DNA of 21,642 nucleotides, from the IMG/VR virus record IMGVR_UViG_3300047562_003804, positions 1-21,642 of that record. One strand, given 5' to 3'. Shown here piece by piece: positions 1 to 8,110 of this stretch (its first letter is position 1; every line of letters starts with the position of its first letter). Both the position numbers and the translations under genes were made by a program. The notes beneath the pieces were generated by a model. The model did not search any database and had not been told where the DNA came from. It saw only the letters and a list, made by a program, of their open reading frames with translations. Origin of the DNA: a virus.

Positions 1-126
1 CTGTTATCATCAGACATATCAGGAATAATTGTAGCTGACGACAAAAAAAATGTAAAGGAAAAACTTGAAAAATATTTAGCTAGTTTTTCTTTTTTCACGA
101 GAATATACAATGAAACTCTTGATTGA
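1..126 (+). CDS. 3' end of an unrecognised upstream gene (partial)
   Basis: An open frame runs in from the left edge of the window and stops at TGA 124-126, giving 41 residues. The tail is lysine- and glutamate-rich and ends FFTRIYNETLD. Codon use is AT-rich like the neighbours, and the frame overlaps the next gene's start (ATG 110) by 17 bases, as is usual in this compact phage operon. I do not recognise the protein, and the start lies outside the window. It could instead be a fortuitous open frame, but the overlap arrangement favours a real C-terminus. Confidence 0.55.
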   Translation: MLSSDISGIIVADDKKNVKEKLEKYLASFSFFTRIYNETLD

Positions 127-787
127 AACAAACAAGCATGAAGATATAACAATTAAATCAGTTGAAAAAAATTGTAAAAACACACCGTATGTTGTTGTCG
201 ACAATGTAGATCTTTATTTAAGGTCGAAAGAGGCTTTTGAAGATAAACATGTTTTTATATTAAGAGGAAATTCGATAAAAATATTGACGAGGAAGTTTGA
301 AACGTTAATTGATAAGATGTTACCTCATGCAAAAGGTTTAATGCTTTCTAGAAAATATCCAGGTGCTTATATTAAAAAAGGATATGATGAAGCATATAGG
401 TGGAATAACATTTCAAATCCTGAAGAGTATGACCACGATGTTGCCTTAATAAACGTTGATTATTATCAATCGACAAATCCATCAGAAAGGGTTGTTAATT
501 TACTTCCTTATAATTTAAATGCAAAGGACGATTTTGTTTCTCTGAAAATTGTACAGCCGTACGTTATGATGAAAAAGAATGCATGGATGACTAAACATGC
601 AGGTGTGTTGAATTTTTCAGAAGAAATAGCGTTGAATCACAGCGTAGATGCTGCTATAATGTATCCGTACGATGTGTTATCTAAATACGTTGGTAGAAAA
701 AAACAATATGCTCCTATCAAGGAAAAGGCAAAAATACTGACAGAAAATTTTGGTAAAATTAAAAAATTGATGGTGAAATATGAATAG
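110..787 (+). CDS. Unrecognised 225-residue phage protein
   Basis: This is a 225-residue, lysine-rich soluble protein with no signal peptide or membrane segment that I can see. The ATG follows a GAGA weak ribosome site at 100-103, and the gene overlaps the next one by 8 bases (ATG 780 inside its last codons), so it is probably translationally coupled to it. Visible traits are a mixed alpha/beta N-terminal half, a tyrosine-rich middle (residues about 85-130), and a basic C-terminus. I do not recognise the family and no catalytic motif stands out. It lies just ahead of the neck genes but upstream of the late promoter at 1056, so it may belong to the preceding transcription unit rather than to the virion operon. 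Confidence 0.75.
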   Translation: MKLLIETNKHEDITIKSVEKNCKNTPYVVVDNVDLYLRSKEAFEDKHVFILRGNSIKILTRKFETLIDKMLPHAKGLMLSRKYPGAYIKKGYDEAYRWNNISNPEEYDHDVALINVDYYQSTNPSERVVNLLPYNLNAKDDFVSLKIVQPYVMMKKNAWMTKHAGVLNFSEEIALNHSVDAAIMYPYDVLSKYVGRKKQYAPIKEKAKILTENFGKIKKLMVKYE

Positions 788-1040
788 CACAAATGATGAA
801 ATCCATATTAGGGGAAAAGTGTTCAAGAAGTCGTTGATGACAGAGGATCAGCTTGATCTTGAAAACCGGATCGCTATTCTTTTAGAGGAAGCAAAAGTTA
901 AAGCTATTGAATCGGAAAACGCAGAAGCAGCTGCTAAATATTATATTCAAAAACTAGAGGAAGATCTCAAGGTAAACTACAATAACAGTTCAATACCGAA
1001 TGCTAGCGATAACGACATTGTTTTCCTCACGATGAGGTAG
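780..1040 (+). CDS. Unrecognised small acidic helical protein
   Basis: An 86-residue protein whose middle (residues about 20-65) is rich in Glu, Ala, Lys and Leu and should form a helix or short coiled coil. There is no recognisable motif and no membrane segment. It starts inside the end of the preceding gene (8-base overlap) and ends 45 bases before gp13. The late promoter that drives gp13 lies just after its stop, so this is the last gene of the upstream transcription unit. The function is unknown. Confidence 0.65.
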   Translation: MNSTNDEIHIRGKVFKKSLMTEDQLDLENRIAILLEEAKVKAIESENAEAAAKYYIQKLEEDLKVNYNNSSIPNASDNDIVFLTMR

Positions 1041-1055
1041 TGCATACCTCTCTAT

Positions 1056-1063
1056 TATAAATA
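1056..1063 (+). promoter_or_regulatory. T4-type late promoter box upstream of gp13
   Basis: An exact match to the T4 late promoter octamer TATAAATA, placed in the short gap before gp13. In T4 this box is the -10 element read by the gp55/gp33 sigma system together with the sliding clamp. Transcription would begin roughly six bases downstream, leaving a very short leader that carries the gp13 ribosome site (GAGGG, 1075-1079). Confidence 0.8.
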
Positions 1064-1085
1064 GTACATCATAAGAGGGTGTACT

Positions 1086-1829
1086 ATGTCAAAACCTACC
1101 ACAAGAGACGAGCTTAAAGAATGGTGCTTACGTAACCTTGGCAAGCCAGTTGTTGATATTAATGTTGACGATGAGCAGCTTGAGGATCGTATTGACGAGG
1201 CAATCGCATATTACCGAGATTATCATTTTGATGGCACTGAACATGTATACTACAAGCATGTTTGCACCGCAAATGATCAAACAAACGGATATATCACTGT
1301 ACCAGAGAGCATTATAGGGGTTTCTGGCTGCTTCGTTCTTGGTGGTACCTATTCTGTAAACAATCTATTCAACGTCCGATACCAAATACATCTTAACGAT
1401 CTGTACGACTTGTTGCAGGCATCTATAGTACCTTACACTATGGCCATGACTCACGTGAATATGCTTGAGGAGACATTCGTAGGCAAACAACCAATTAGAT
1501 ATAATCGTCATAATGATAGAGTTTATATTGATACATCATGGGAAGACAAAATTCCTGTTGGCGATTATATTATTCTCGATGCTTATCAAGTAATAGATCC
1601 GGACGTTAATACAGACATGTATAGTGACAGATGGCTACTGAGATATACTACACAACTTTTCAAACGCCAGTGGGGTGATAACCTTAAAAAGTTTGAAGGT
1701 CTTCAGCTACCTGGTGGGTTAACTTTTAATGGTCAGAAGATCTGGGAAGAAGCTCAAGAAGCTATAATGAAGCTTGAAGATGAGATGATTTCGAGCTACA
1801 GTTTACCAGTCCATGACATGATAGGTTAA
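1086..1829 (+). CDS. gp13: Neck protein gp13 (head completion)
   Basis: Homologue of T4 gp13, which with gp14 forms the neck that closes the filled head and joins it to the tail. The 247-residue length is slightly below T4 gp13. The N-terminus (TTRDELKEWCLRNLGKP, then VDDEQLEDRIDEAI) is the pattern typical of gp13 of marine T4-like phages, followed by a mixed beta core and a C-terminal region (WLLRYTTQLFKRQWG, then LPGGLTFNG) that I also associate with this family. The start is supported by GAGGG at 1075-1079, six bases upstream, and by an exact late promoter box at 1056. gp14 begins two bases after its stop codon, matching the T4 order 13-14-15. Confidence 0.9.
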   Translation: MSKPTTRDELKEWCLRNLGKPVVDINVDDEQLEDRIDEAIAYYRDYHFDGTEHVYYKHVCTANDQTNGYITVPESIIGVSGCFVLGGTYSVNNLFNVRYQIHLNDLYDLLQASIVPYTMAMTHVNMLEETFVGKQPIRYNRHNDRVYIDTSWEDKIPVGDYIILDAYQVIDPDVNTDMYSDRWLLRYTTQLFKRQWGDNLKKFEGLQLPGGLTFNGQKIWEEAQEAIMKLEDEMISSYSLPVHDMIG

Positions 1830-1830
1830 T

Positions 1831-2682
1831 ATGTCTACTAACGTATATTTCAACAACTTTGCCTATGCAAGGGAACAAGATCTCGTAGAGGATCTTACAA
1901 TTGAAGCTATTAAAATATATGGCCACAATGTCAAATATCTTCCTCGCACGCGTGTTAATACAGACAATCTCTTTGGCGAAGACGTTCTGTCAAAGTTTGA
2001 TGAAGCAATCGATGTTGAAATGTACATAAAGAACGTTGAAGGATTCGAAGGTGAAGGAGATTTGCTGTCTAGATTTGGTTTAGAAATAAGAGATCAAATC
2101 ACGTTTACTGTTGCAAGAAAACGTTTTGATCAAGCAATAACATCACCAAAAATAATGACCCAAGTTGGTTACAACTTGATATTCGAGTCTGGTGACAATA
2201 ACGCGCCTTCGAGGCAATATCTAACAGGTAGTCAAGACACAGAAGCAATAATGCTTGAAGGTGATGATTATCTCAATACAATAAACAGACCGCAGGAAGG
2301 CGATCTAATTTATTTTCCTATGGTAGGAAAAATATTTGAAATCAAGTTTGTTGAACATGAACAAATATTTTACCAAACAGGTAGATTGCAGACATATGAT
2401 GTCCGTTGCGAATTGTTTGAGTATAGTTCACAGCGAATCGATACTGGCAACACAGAAATTGATACTATTGAATCTACATACAGTCTCGACACACTGGGTT
2501 ATCAGTTTACTCTTGAAGATGGAACCGGTGTCGCACAACTTGAAGATGGCGGAACACTGCTACAAGAATACACAATTGAAACTGCTGATAGGTCTGCCAA
2601 CAATGAGTTCTTCCAGACACAAGCCGATAACATAATGGACTTCAGCGAAATCAATCCATTTGGAGAAATCGATAGGTATTAG
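1831..2682 (+). CDS. gp14: Neck protein gp14 (head completion)
   Basis: Homologue of T4 gp14, the partner of gp13 in the head-tail connector. The protein has 283 residues, close to the family size. The diagnostic N-terminal stretch reads VEDLTIEAIKIYGHNVKYLP, followed by a segment ending NLFGEDVLSKFDEA, the conserved part of gp14 in marine T4-like phages. The middle is beta-rich (IYFPMVGKIFEIKFVEH), and the C-terminus is acidic with a short linker-like repeat (LEDGTGVAQLEDGGTLL). It starts one base after the gp13 stop and ends one base before gp15, so it is translated as part of a tight block. Confidence 0.9.
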   Translation: MSTNVYFNNFAYAREQDLVEDLTIEAIKIYGHNVKYLPRTRVNTDNLFGEDVLSKFDEAIDVEMYIKNVEGFEGEGDLLSRFGLEIRDQITFTVARKRFDQAITSPKIMTQVGYNLIFESGDNNAPSRQYLTGSQDTEAIMLEGDDYLNTINRPQEGDLIYFPMVGKIFEIKFVEHEQIFYQTGRLQTYDVRCELFEYSSQRIDTGNTEIDTIESTYSLDTLGYQFTLEDGTGVAQLEDGGTLLQEYTIETADRSANNEFFQTQADNIMDFSEINPFGEIDRY

Positions 2683-2683
2683 C

Positions 2684-3490
2684 ATGTTTGGAAAAACTTT
2701 TTACCACGGATCATTGAGAAAATATGTTATTGTATTTGGTAACATGTTTAACGGTATCTATCTACAAAGATTTAATCAAAACAATGAAAGAATACAAACA
2801 CTTAAGGTTCCTATAGCTTATGGACCTAAAGAAAAATTCTTAGTAAGGCTTGCTCAGGATCCAAATTTGGATCAAGATATTGCTATTTCTTTGCCAAGAA
2901 TAGGTTTCGAAATGACCGCGTTGACTTATGCAACAGATAGAAAACTCCCGTCGACGCAAAAAAACGTTGTTGTATCTCGAGACGACAATACAGTATATAA
3001 AACACAATACAGGCCAGTTCCATATGATATTAGTTTCCAAATGAGTATATTTGTTAAACATGCTGATGATGGAACTCAAATTCTTGAACAAATATTGCCG
3101 TACTTTCAGCCAGAATGGACCAACTCGATTAACTTGATTCCGGAAATGAATCTCACATATGACATTCCGTGTATATTGACAGACGTTAGCTTGGAAGATA
3201 CATATGAAGGTAGTTATGATACAAGAAGAGCTCTTATCTGGAATTTGAATTTTATAATGAAGGGATATATATTTGGTCCTACATCGACTTCCGGTATAAT
3301 AAGAAGGTCTATAACCAATTTTGCTTCAGATTTACCAGACTCACCGGGTGTTGAGGTTGAAAGAGTTAGTGTTTATCCTGGTTTGACTGCTGATGGTTTG
3401 CCAACATCTAATGCAAATATTACAGTTTCAGAAAATACAATCGATCCGGATGACGATTATGGATTTGTAACTACGATTGACGAGATATAA
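2684..3490 (+). CDS. gp15: Tail sheath stabiliser / tail completion protein gp15
   Basis: Homologue of T4 gp15, which caps the finished tail tube and sheath and provides the surface that docks to the neck. I take ATG 2684 as the start: it lies one base after the gp14 stop, has ATAGG at 2672-2676 seven bases upstream, and gives MFGKTFYHGSLRKY, the family N-terminus. An in-frame TTG at 2660 would add eight residues inside gp14 and has weaker support. The resulting 268 residues match T4 gp15 (about 272). The central segment TALTYATDRKLPSTQ and the later YDIPCILTDVSLEDTYEG fit the family. The C-terminal 50 residues are acidic and look disordered. Confidence 0.88.
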   Translation: MFGKTFYHGSLRKYVIVFGNMFNGIYLQRFNQNNERIQTLKVPIAYGPKEKFLVRLAQDPNLDQDIAISLPRIGFEMTALTYATDRKLPSTQKNVVVSRDDNTVYKTQYRPVPYDISFQMSIFVKHADDGTQILEQILPYFQPEWTNSINLIPEMNLTYDIPCILTDVSLEDTYEGSYDTRRALIWNLNFIMKGYIFGPTSTSGIIRRSITNFASDLPDSPGVEVERVSVYPGLTADGLPTSNANITVSENTIDPDDDYGFVTTIDEI

Positions 3491-3491
3491 T

Positions 3492-3923
3492 ATGAAAAAA
3501 ACTAGAATGGAAGAAAATTTCGAAAAAATATTTGACCTGCCAGTTACAAAACCCGATGAGATAGAACCTGAAACAACAGATATTATAACCCGTGACACAG
3601 AATCATCGAACGATAAAGACATTGAAACGGATTACCAGTATGCTAGAGAGAATCTCTACAACGTCATTGAACGTGGCTCCGATGCATTGAATAATCTGGT
3701 TGAAATAGCTAACCAAAGTGAATCACCAAGGGCCTATGAAATCGTCGGTCAATTAGTAAAAACATTAGCTGATGCAAATAAGGATTTGTTAGAAGTTCAA
3801 AAAAAGGTAAAAACGTTAAAGGAAGATTCTAAATCAAATCCTACCAACGTCACCAATGCTTTGTTTATAGGAAATACGGCCGAATTGCAAAAACTAATTA
3901 AGGATAGAAAAAAGGATGTATGA
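3492..3923 (+). CDS. gp16: Small terminase subunit gp16
   Basis: This is probably the T4 gp16-type small terminase, the DNA-recognition and regulatory subunit of the packaging motor, working with gp17. The evidence is position (between gp15 and gp17), length (143 residues; T4 gp16 is 164) and architecture. An acidic disordered N-terminus (residues 1-45) is followed by a long helical central part with YARENLYNVIERGSDALNNL and a segment ending YEIVGQLVKTLADANKDLLE, as in T4-like gp16. A basic tail carries NALFIGNTAELQKLIK. ATG 3492 lies one base after the gp15 stop. An in-frame TTG at 3477 would overlap gp15 and is less likely. The last 8 bases overlap the nuclease gene. Confidence 0.85.
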   Translation: MKKTRMEENFEKIFDLPVTKPDEIEPETTDIITRDTESSNDKDIETDYQYARENLYNVIERGSDALNNLVEIANQSESPRAYEIVGQLVKTLADANKDLLEVQKKVKTLKEDSKSNPTNVTNALFIGNTAELQKLIKDRKKDV

Positions 3924-4371
3924 GTATAGAGCACGTGTAATAAGAGTAGTAGACGGTGACACCGTTGATGTTGATATTGATCTTGGTTTTGGTATCTGGC
4001 TCAACAATGAAAGAGTTAGAATTATGGGCATTGATACGCCTGAAAGCCGTACACGTGATAAGATAGAAAAACAGTTCGGTCTTGCTGCTAAAAAAAGATT
4101 GAAAGAGCTGCTCAAAACGTACTGCACACTTAAAACACAAGTTTCCAGCAATGGAGAAGACATGAAAGGAAAGTTTGGCCGTATCTTAGGCGACTTTCAG
4201 GTTTACGATGATAAAAAAGATTTGTACAGGCCGGTCTCTCAAGTGTTAATCGATGAAGGACATGCTGTAGCTTATTATGGTGGAGACAAGGAAGAAGTCC
4301 AACTACAACATTTAGCTAATCGAAAGAGATTGATTACTGAAGGTGTTGTAACTCTCAAAGAACGTTTATAG
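3916..4371 (+). CDS. Staphylococcal-nuclease-like (thermonuclease fold) endonuclease
   Basis: A 151-residue single-domain SNase-fold protein, predicted to be a calcium-dependent phosphodiesterase that cuts DNA or RNA. The core motifs are complete: VVDGDTVDVDI (residues 11-21) supplies the metal-binding Asp, RVRIMGIDTPESR (33-45) supplies Arg35, Asp40, Thr41 and Glu43, and GKFGRILGDF (85-94) supplies Arg89, equivalent to Arg87 of the staphylococcal enzyme. The C-terminal DEGHAVAYYGG is also typical of the fold. No signal peptide is visible, so it acts in the host cytoplasm or is packaged. It overlaps gp16 by 8 bases and sits between the two terminase genes, where T4 has none. A role in host DNA breakdown or in trimming packaging substrates is inference. 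Confidence 0.9.
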   Translation: MYEYRARVIRVVDGDTVDVDIDLGFGIWLNNERVRIMGIDTPESRTRDKIEKQFGLAAKKRLKELLKTYCTLKTQVSSNGEDMKGKFGRILGDFQVYDDKKDLYRPVSQVLIDEGHAVAYYGGDKEEVQLQHLANRKRLITEGVVTLKERL

Positions 4372-4430
4372 TCTATCCTTAATGGGCTACACCACTGATT
4401 ATACAGATGGATTTTTAATAGGTCAACACG

Positions 4431-6068
4431 ATGCCTGATATTTATTTAGGAAATAATAATCTCAAAGCAGCCGGAGTTCCTATTGAGTTTACTCAAGAAC
4501 AAGTGTTGGAGTATGTTAAGGTTGCTCGTGATCCTGTGTACTTTGTACGTAACTATGTAAAGATTGTTACTGTAGACGAAGGTCTGGTTCCATTCTCTAC
4601 ATGGGACTTCCAAGACAAGATGTTGGATACCTTTGAAAAAAATAGGTTTTCAATATGCAAACTTCCAAGACAGGTAGGTAAAACCACGACAGTTGGTGCT
4701 TATCTTCTATGGCGTATTCTTTTCACGGAAGATTACAGCGTTGCTATTCTTGCTAACAAAAGATCACAAGCAATCGATATTCTTGGAAGAATACAGTCAA
4801 TGTATGAGCATCTACCAAAGTGGATGCAACAAGGGATTGTTGAATGGAACAAGGGCAGTATAAAACTTGAAAACAATTCAGCAATTATAGCTTCATCTAC
4901 CTCTTCCAGTGCTATTCGAGGTACAACACAGAATCTTATTTACTTGGACGAATTTGCATTTGTTCCAAACAACATACAGGAAGAGTTCTTTACTTCTGTG
5001 TTCCCAACAATATCTTCTGGTAAGACGTCCAAAGTTATTATTACATCAACGCCTAATGGAATGAATTTATTCTACAAGCTGTGGGTAGACAGTGAAGAAG
5101 GAAGAAACGATTACGAACGTGTAGAAATAAACTGGTCTGATGTTCCAGGCAGAGATGAAAAATGGCGTGAAGAAACAATAAGAAATACATCTGAAGAACA
5201 ATTCAGACAAGAATTTGAATGTGAGTTTTTAGGTAGTACAAATACGTTAATACATCCTACCAAATTAAGAACCATGACGTTCAGAACGCCTTTGTATGAA
5301 AAGAATGATTTTAAATGTTACGAGGAACCTCAAAAAAATCATAATTATGTTATTGTTGTTGATACGTCAAGAGGATTAGGACGAGACTACTCTGCTTATG
5401 TGGTTTTTGACATTACTGAATACCCATACAGAGGGGTCGGTATGTATAGAAGCAAAAATATATCTCCTATGCTTTATCCTGACGTTGTTTTTAATGCTGC
5501 TAAAAAATATAACGATGCTTTTGTATTAATAGAAATCAATGATATTGGTGAACAAGTAGCCAGTATTTTGTTTTATGACTTTGAATATGAAAACCTATTT
5601 CGAGCATCACAAAAAAATGGTTTACAATACATAACATCAGGCTACGGTGGAGGTAGATCACAACTTGGAGTTAGAACAACCAAGTCAGTAAAAAGATTAG
5701 GGTGCTCCACTCTTAAAGATATCGTAGAACAAGACAAGCTTATATTTGAAGATTATGATTATATTTCTGAACTCTCTAACTTTGTCCAAATAAAAGAAAG
5801 CTATGAGGCTGATGAAGGTTTTAACGATGATATAGTTATGTGTACTGTTTTATTTGGATGGTTGATAAGACAAGAATTTTTTAAGGAACTGACAGATTCC
5901 GACTTAAGAAAAAGACTGTACGAAGAAAATCAACAAATGATCGAAGAGGAAGTGTTACCTTTTGGTTTTCTTGACGATGGTCATGATGACGATGGTATTG
6001 TTGAAGTTGATATTGAGAGACTTGGGTGGTCCTTACCACCGATAGATACGATAACTGAGAAGTGGTAG
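4431..6068 (+). CDS. gp17: Large terminase subunit gp17 (ATPase and nuclease)
   Basis: The DNA-packaging motor and headful nuclease of T4-like phages, 545 residues (T4 gp17 is 610). The N-terminal ATPase has Walker A LPRQVGKTT (residues 78-86), Walker B LIYLDEFAF (169-177, with Asp173 and catalytic Glu174) and coupling motif TSTPNG (205-210). The C-terminal RNase H-fold nuclease has its acidic residues in VIVVDTSRG (Asp311), LIEIND (Glu368) and FNDDIVM (Asp466/467). The C-terminus is very acidic (EEE and DDGHDDDG). No intein or intron interrupts it. The start has AATAGG upstream at 4417-4422. A late promoter for the sheath gene follows immediately. Confidence 0.96.
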   Translation: MPDIYLGNNNLKAAGVPIEFTQEQVLEYVKVARDPVYFVRNYVKIVTVDEGLVPFSTWDFQDKMLDTFEKNRFSICKLPRQVGKTTTVGAYLLWRILFTEDYSVAILANKRSQAIDILGRIQSMYEHLPKWMQQGIVEWNKGSIKLENNSAIIASSTSSSAIRGTTQNLIYLDEFAFVPNNIQEEFFTSVFPTISSGKTSKVIITSTPNGMNLFYKLWVDSEEGRNDYERVEINWSDVPGRDEKWREETIRNTSEEQFRQEFECEFLGSTNTLIHPTKLRTMTFRTPLYEKNDFKCYEEPQKNHNYVIVVDTSRGLGRDYSAYVVFDITEYPYRGVGMYRSKNISPMLYPDVVFNAAKKYNDAFVLIEINDIGEQVASILFYDFEYENLFRASQKNGLQYITSGYGGGRSQLGVRTTKSVKRLGCSTLKDIVEQDKLIFEDYDYISELSNFVQIKESYEADEGFNDDIVMCTVLFGWLIRQEFFKELTDSDLRKRLYEENQQMIEEEVLPFGFLDDGHDDDGIVEVDIERLGWSLPPIDTITEKW

Positions 6069-6083
6069 CGAAAATGAACGTAT

Positions 6084-6091
6084 TATAAATA
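6084..6091 (+). promoter_or_regulatory. T4-type late promoter box upstream of gp18
   Basis: An exact TATAAATA octamer in the 59-base gap between gp17 and gp18, 36 bases before the gp18 start. It is followed by a strong ribosome site (AAAGGAGAG, 6114-6122). This gives the highly expressed sheath gene its own late transcript. Confidence 0.85.
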
Positions 6092-6127
6092 AAAAAGAAA
6101 TATAACCTCAGCAAAGGAGAGAATAAA

Positions 6128-8077
6128 ATGGCATTTCAAGTATCGCCTGGCGTAAGCGTCAGTGAAATTGATTTGACTACAGTTGTACCTGCTGTCTCCA
6201 CAACCATTGGTGGTGTAGCAGGTCATTTTCTTTGGGGCCCGGTAGAACAACCGGTACTTATCTCCTCAGAAGATCAGCTTGTCGCTCAGTTCAACAAACC
6301 AAACGGAAATAACTACGAGTCATTTTTCAGTGCTGCAAATTTTCTTGCATATGGCAATGCTCTGTACGTCGTTAGAGCAAACAACACGTCTCAGACCAAT
6401 TCCTACACAAATTCTGCCAACACTGCTGCAACATTAGTTGTGAAAAATGCAGATGACTATGATTCAAACCAATCATCTGGTATTTCTGGTGTAGGTCCTT
6501 ATGTAGCAAAATATCCAGGCGCATTGGGTAATTCTCTCAAAGTTTCTGTATGTGCTTCAGCAGCTGCCTATGAATCTACTCTGAGTGGAACATACTCAAT
6601 TACAGCTAATACAAAAATAGTTACATTTAGTGCTAATCAAGCTTCTGCTCTTGTTGCAGGTGATTTGCTTGAACTGGGTGCTACCAACTCAGCTAAAAGA
6701 GTACTACGTGTTGTATCTGTTGCTGCTAATGGCACTTCAGCTACTCTTGATCAACTTTATATTGGTGGTACAGTAACAGCTAACACTTCCCTGAAGCGTA
6801 GATGGGAATACTCAAATGTTACTCAACGTGCACCAGGAACCACTGCATTTGTTGCAAACACTGGTGGTGTTACGGATGGTATGCACGTTGTTATTGCAGA
6901 CGAAGACGGGCAGTGGACCGGTACCAAGGGCCAGGTTCTAGAAGTGTTCGAAAACATTTCGAAAGCGTCAGATGCTAAAGATGATACGGGTAACACCAAT
7001 TATTATAAAGAAGTTATTAATAGTCGATCAAGATATATTTGGTGGGCAGCTCATACAAGCGGTAGTACTAATGCTGGTAATGCTGCGCAGGGAACTACTT
7101 TTGGTGGTAGTTCAACACCAGTAACAAATTCTTTTGCAAGCGGTGCTGATGTGTCTTCTGTAACAGCTGCAGCTTTGAACACAGCATATGGAAAATTCTC
7201 TAATAAAGACGAATATGACGTTTCGCTGATTGTTATGGGTCCAGCTGGCCAGACTACTGTAACTCACGTAATCAACAACGTTGCAGACGTAAGAAAAGAT
7301 TGTATTGTATGTGTTTCACCACAGAAGAATAACTGTGTAAATAATTCAAGTTACGAAGGTAAAGAAGTAGACGATATTGTAACCTACAGAAACACGCTCC
7401 CTTCATCCAATTATGTTGTGATGGATGGCAACTGGAAGTATCAGTATGACAAGTACAACGATGTTTACAGATGGGTTCCTTGTAACGGTGATGTAGCTGG
7501 AACTATGGTTAATACCGATGCAACCAGAGACCCCTGGTTCTCTCCTGCAGGTTTCCAAAGAGGAAGAATTAAAAATACTATTAAACTTGCTTTTAACCCA
7601 AGACAAGCTGAGAGAGATGATCTCTTTAAAAACTCTATCAACCCGATTGTAACTTTTGCAGGACAAGGCAGCGTATTGTTTGGTGATAAGACACTTGTTG
7701 CTTCTCCTAGCGCATTTGATAGAATCAATGTACGTAGATTGTTTATTGTTCTTGAAAAAGCTATCTCAGTTGCAGCACAGTCTTCACTGTTTGAGATCAA
7801 CGATGATTTTACCAGAGCTCAATTTAGAAATTTGGTCGAACCATTCTTGCGTGACGTCAAAGGCCGAAGAGGTATCCAAGACTTTAGAGTCGTGTGTGAC
7901 ACATCAAACAACGATGGCCAGATAATTGATAACAATCAATTTGTTTGTGACATTTATATTAAACCGAACCGTTCTATAAACTTTGTTCAATTGAACTTTG
8001 TAGCAGTGAGAACAGGTGTTGAATTCTCCGAAATTGTTGGTCAAGGTGGAGCAGCTGCTAATATTGCCAATCAATAA
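6128..8077 (+). CDS. gp18: Contractile tail sheath protein gp18
   Basis: The sheath monomer that polymerises around the tube and contracts to drive it through the envelope. The protein has 649 residues against 659 in T4. The N-terminus (FQVSPGVSVSEIDLTTVVP, then FLWGPVEQP) and the C-terminal core (RNLVEPFLRDVKGRRGI, then FVCDIYIKPNRSINFVQLNF) are the conserved inner-sheath regions. The middle (residues about 110-330) is Ala-, Ser-, Thr- and Gly-rich, as expected of the variable outer domains. A canonical strong ribosome site and an exact late promoter box lie directly upstream, fitting its high copy number. gp19 follows after 33 bases. Confidence 0.96.
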   Translation: MAFQVSPGVSVSEIDLTTVVPAVSTTIGGVAGHFLWGPVEQPVLISSEDQLVAQFNKPNGNNYESFFSAANFLAYGNALYVVRANNTSQTNSYTNSANTAATLVVKNADDYDSNQSSGISGVGPYVAKYPGALGNSLKVSVCASAAAYESTLSGTYSITANTKIVTFSANQASALVAGDLLELGATNSAKRVLRVVSVAANGTSATLDQLYIGGTVTANTSLKRRWEYSNVTQRAPGTTAFVANTGGVTDGMHVVIADEDGQWTGTKGQVLEVFENISKASDAKDDTGNTNYYKEVINSRSRYIWWAAHTSGSTNAGNAAQGTTFGGSSTPVTNSFASGADVSSVTAAALNTAYGKFSNKDEYDVSLIVMGPAGQTTVTHVINNVADVRKDCIVCVSPQKNNCVNNSSYEGKEVDDIVTYRNTLPSSNYVVMDGNWKYQYDKYNDVYRWVPCNGDVAGTMVNTDATRDPWFSPAGFQRGRIKNTIKLAFNPRQAERDDLFKNSINPIVTFAGQGSVLFGDKTLVASPSAFDRINVRRLFIVLEKAISVAAQSSLFEINDDFTRAQFRNLVEPFLRDVKGRRGIQDFRVVCDTSNNDGQIIDNNQFVCDIYIKPNRSINFVQLNFVAVRTGVEFSEIVGQGGAAANIANQ

Positions 8078-8078
8078 T

Positions 8079-8086
8079 GATAAATA
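8079..8086 (+). promoter_or_regulatory. Probable late promoter box upstream of gp19
   Basis: GATAAATA, one mismatch from the T4 late octamer, starts two bases after the gp18 stop codon and 24 bases before the gp19 start, with AAGGAG (8099-8104) as the ribosome site. The intergenic position between two genes needed in large amounts supports it, but a 7/8 match alone could be chance in AT-rich DNA. Confidence 0.6.
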
Positions 8087-8110
8087 GAATAAACAAATAA
8101 GGAGAATCAA

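Noticed and set aside
1063-1085. Inverted repeat AGTACA...TGTACT with the gp13 ribosome site in its loop
   Set aside because: It is only six base pairs, and a transcript from the late box at 1056 would start at about 1069 and lack the left arm, so a regulatory role is doubtful.
2336-2635. Alternative + frame of 99 codons inside gp14
   Set aside because: It is nested in a recognised gene in another frame, with no ribosome site and no recognisable protein.
2858-2873. Perfect 16-base palindrome GATCCAAATTTGGATC in gp15
   Set aside because: It is coding sequence; roughly one such palindrome in a few windows of this size is expected by chance, and there is no adjacent signal.
4382-4438. An 18-codon mini-ORF (MGYTTDYTDGFLIGQHDA) between the nuclease gene and gp17, overlapping the gp17 start
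   Set aside because: It could be a leader peptide coupled to gp17, but it is very short, has no convincing ribosome site, and its codons cannot be told from chance.
7465-7800. Reverse-strand open frame within gp18
   Set aside because: It is antisense to the conserved sheath core and has no start signals.
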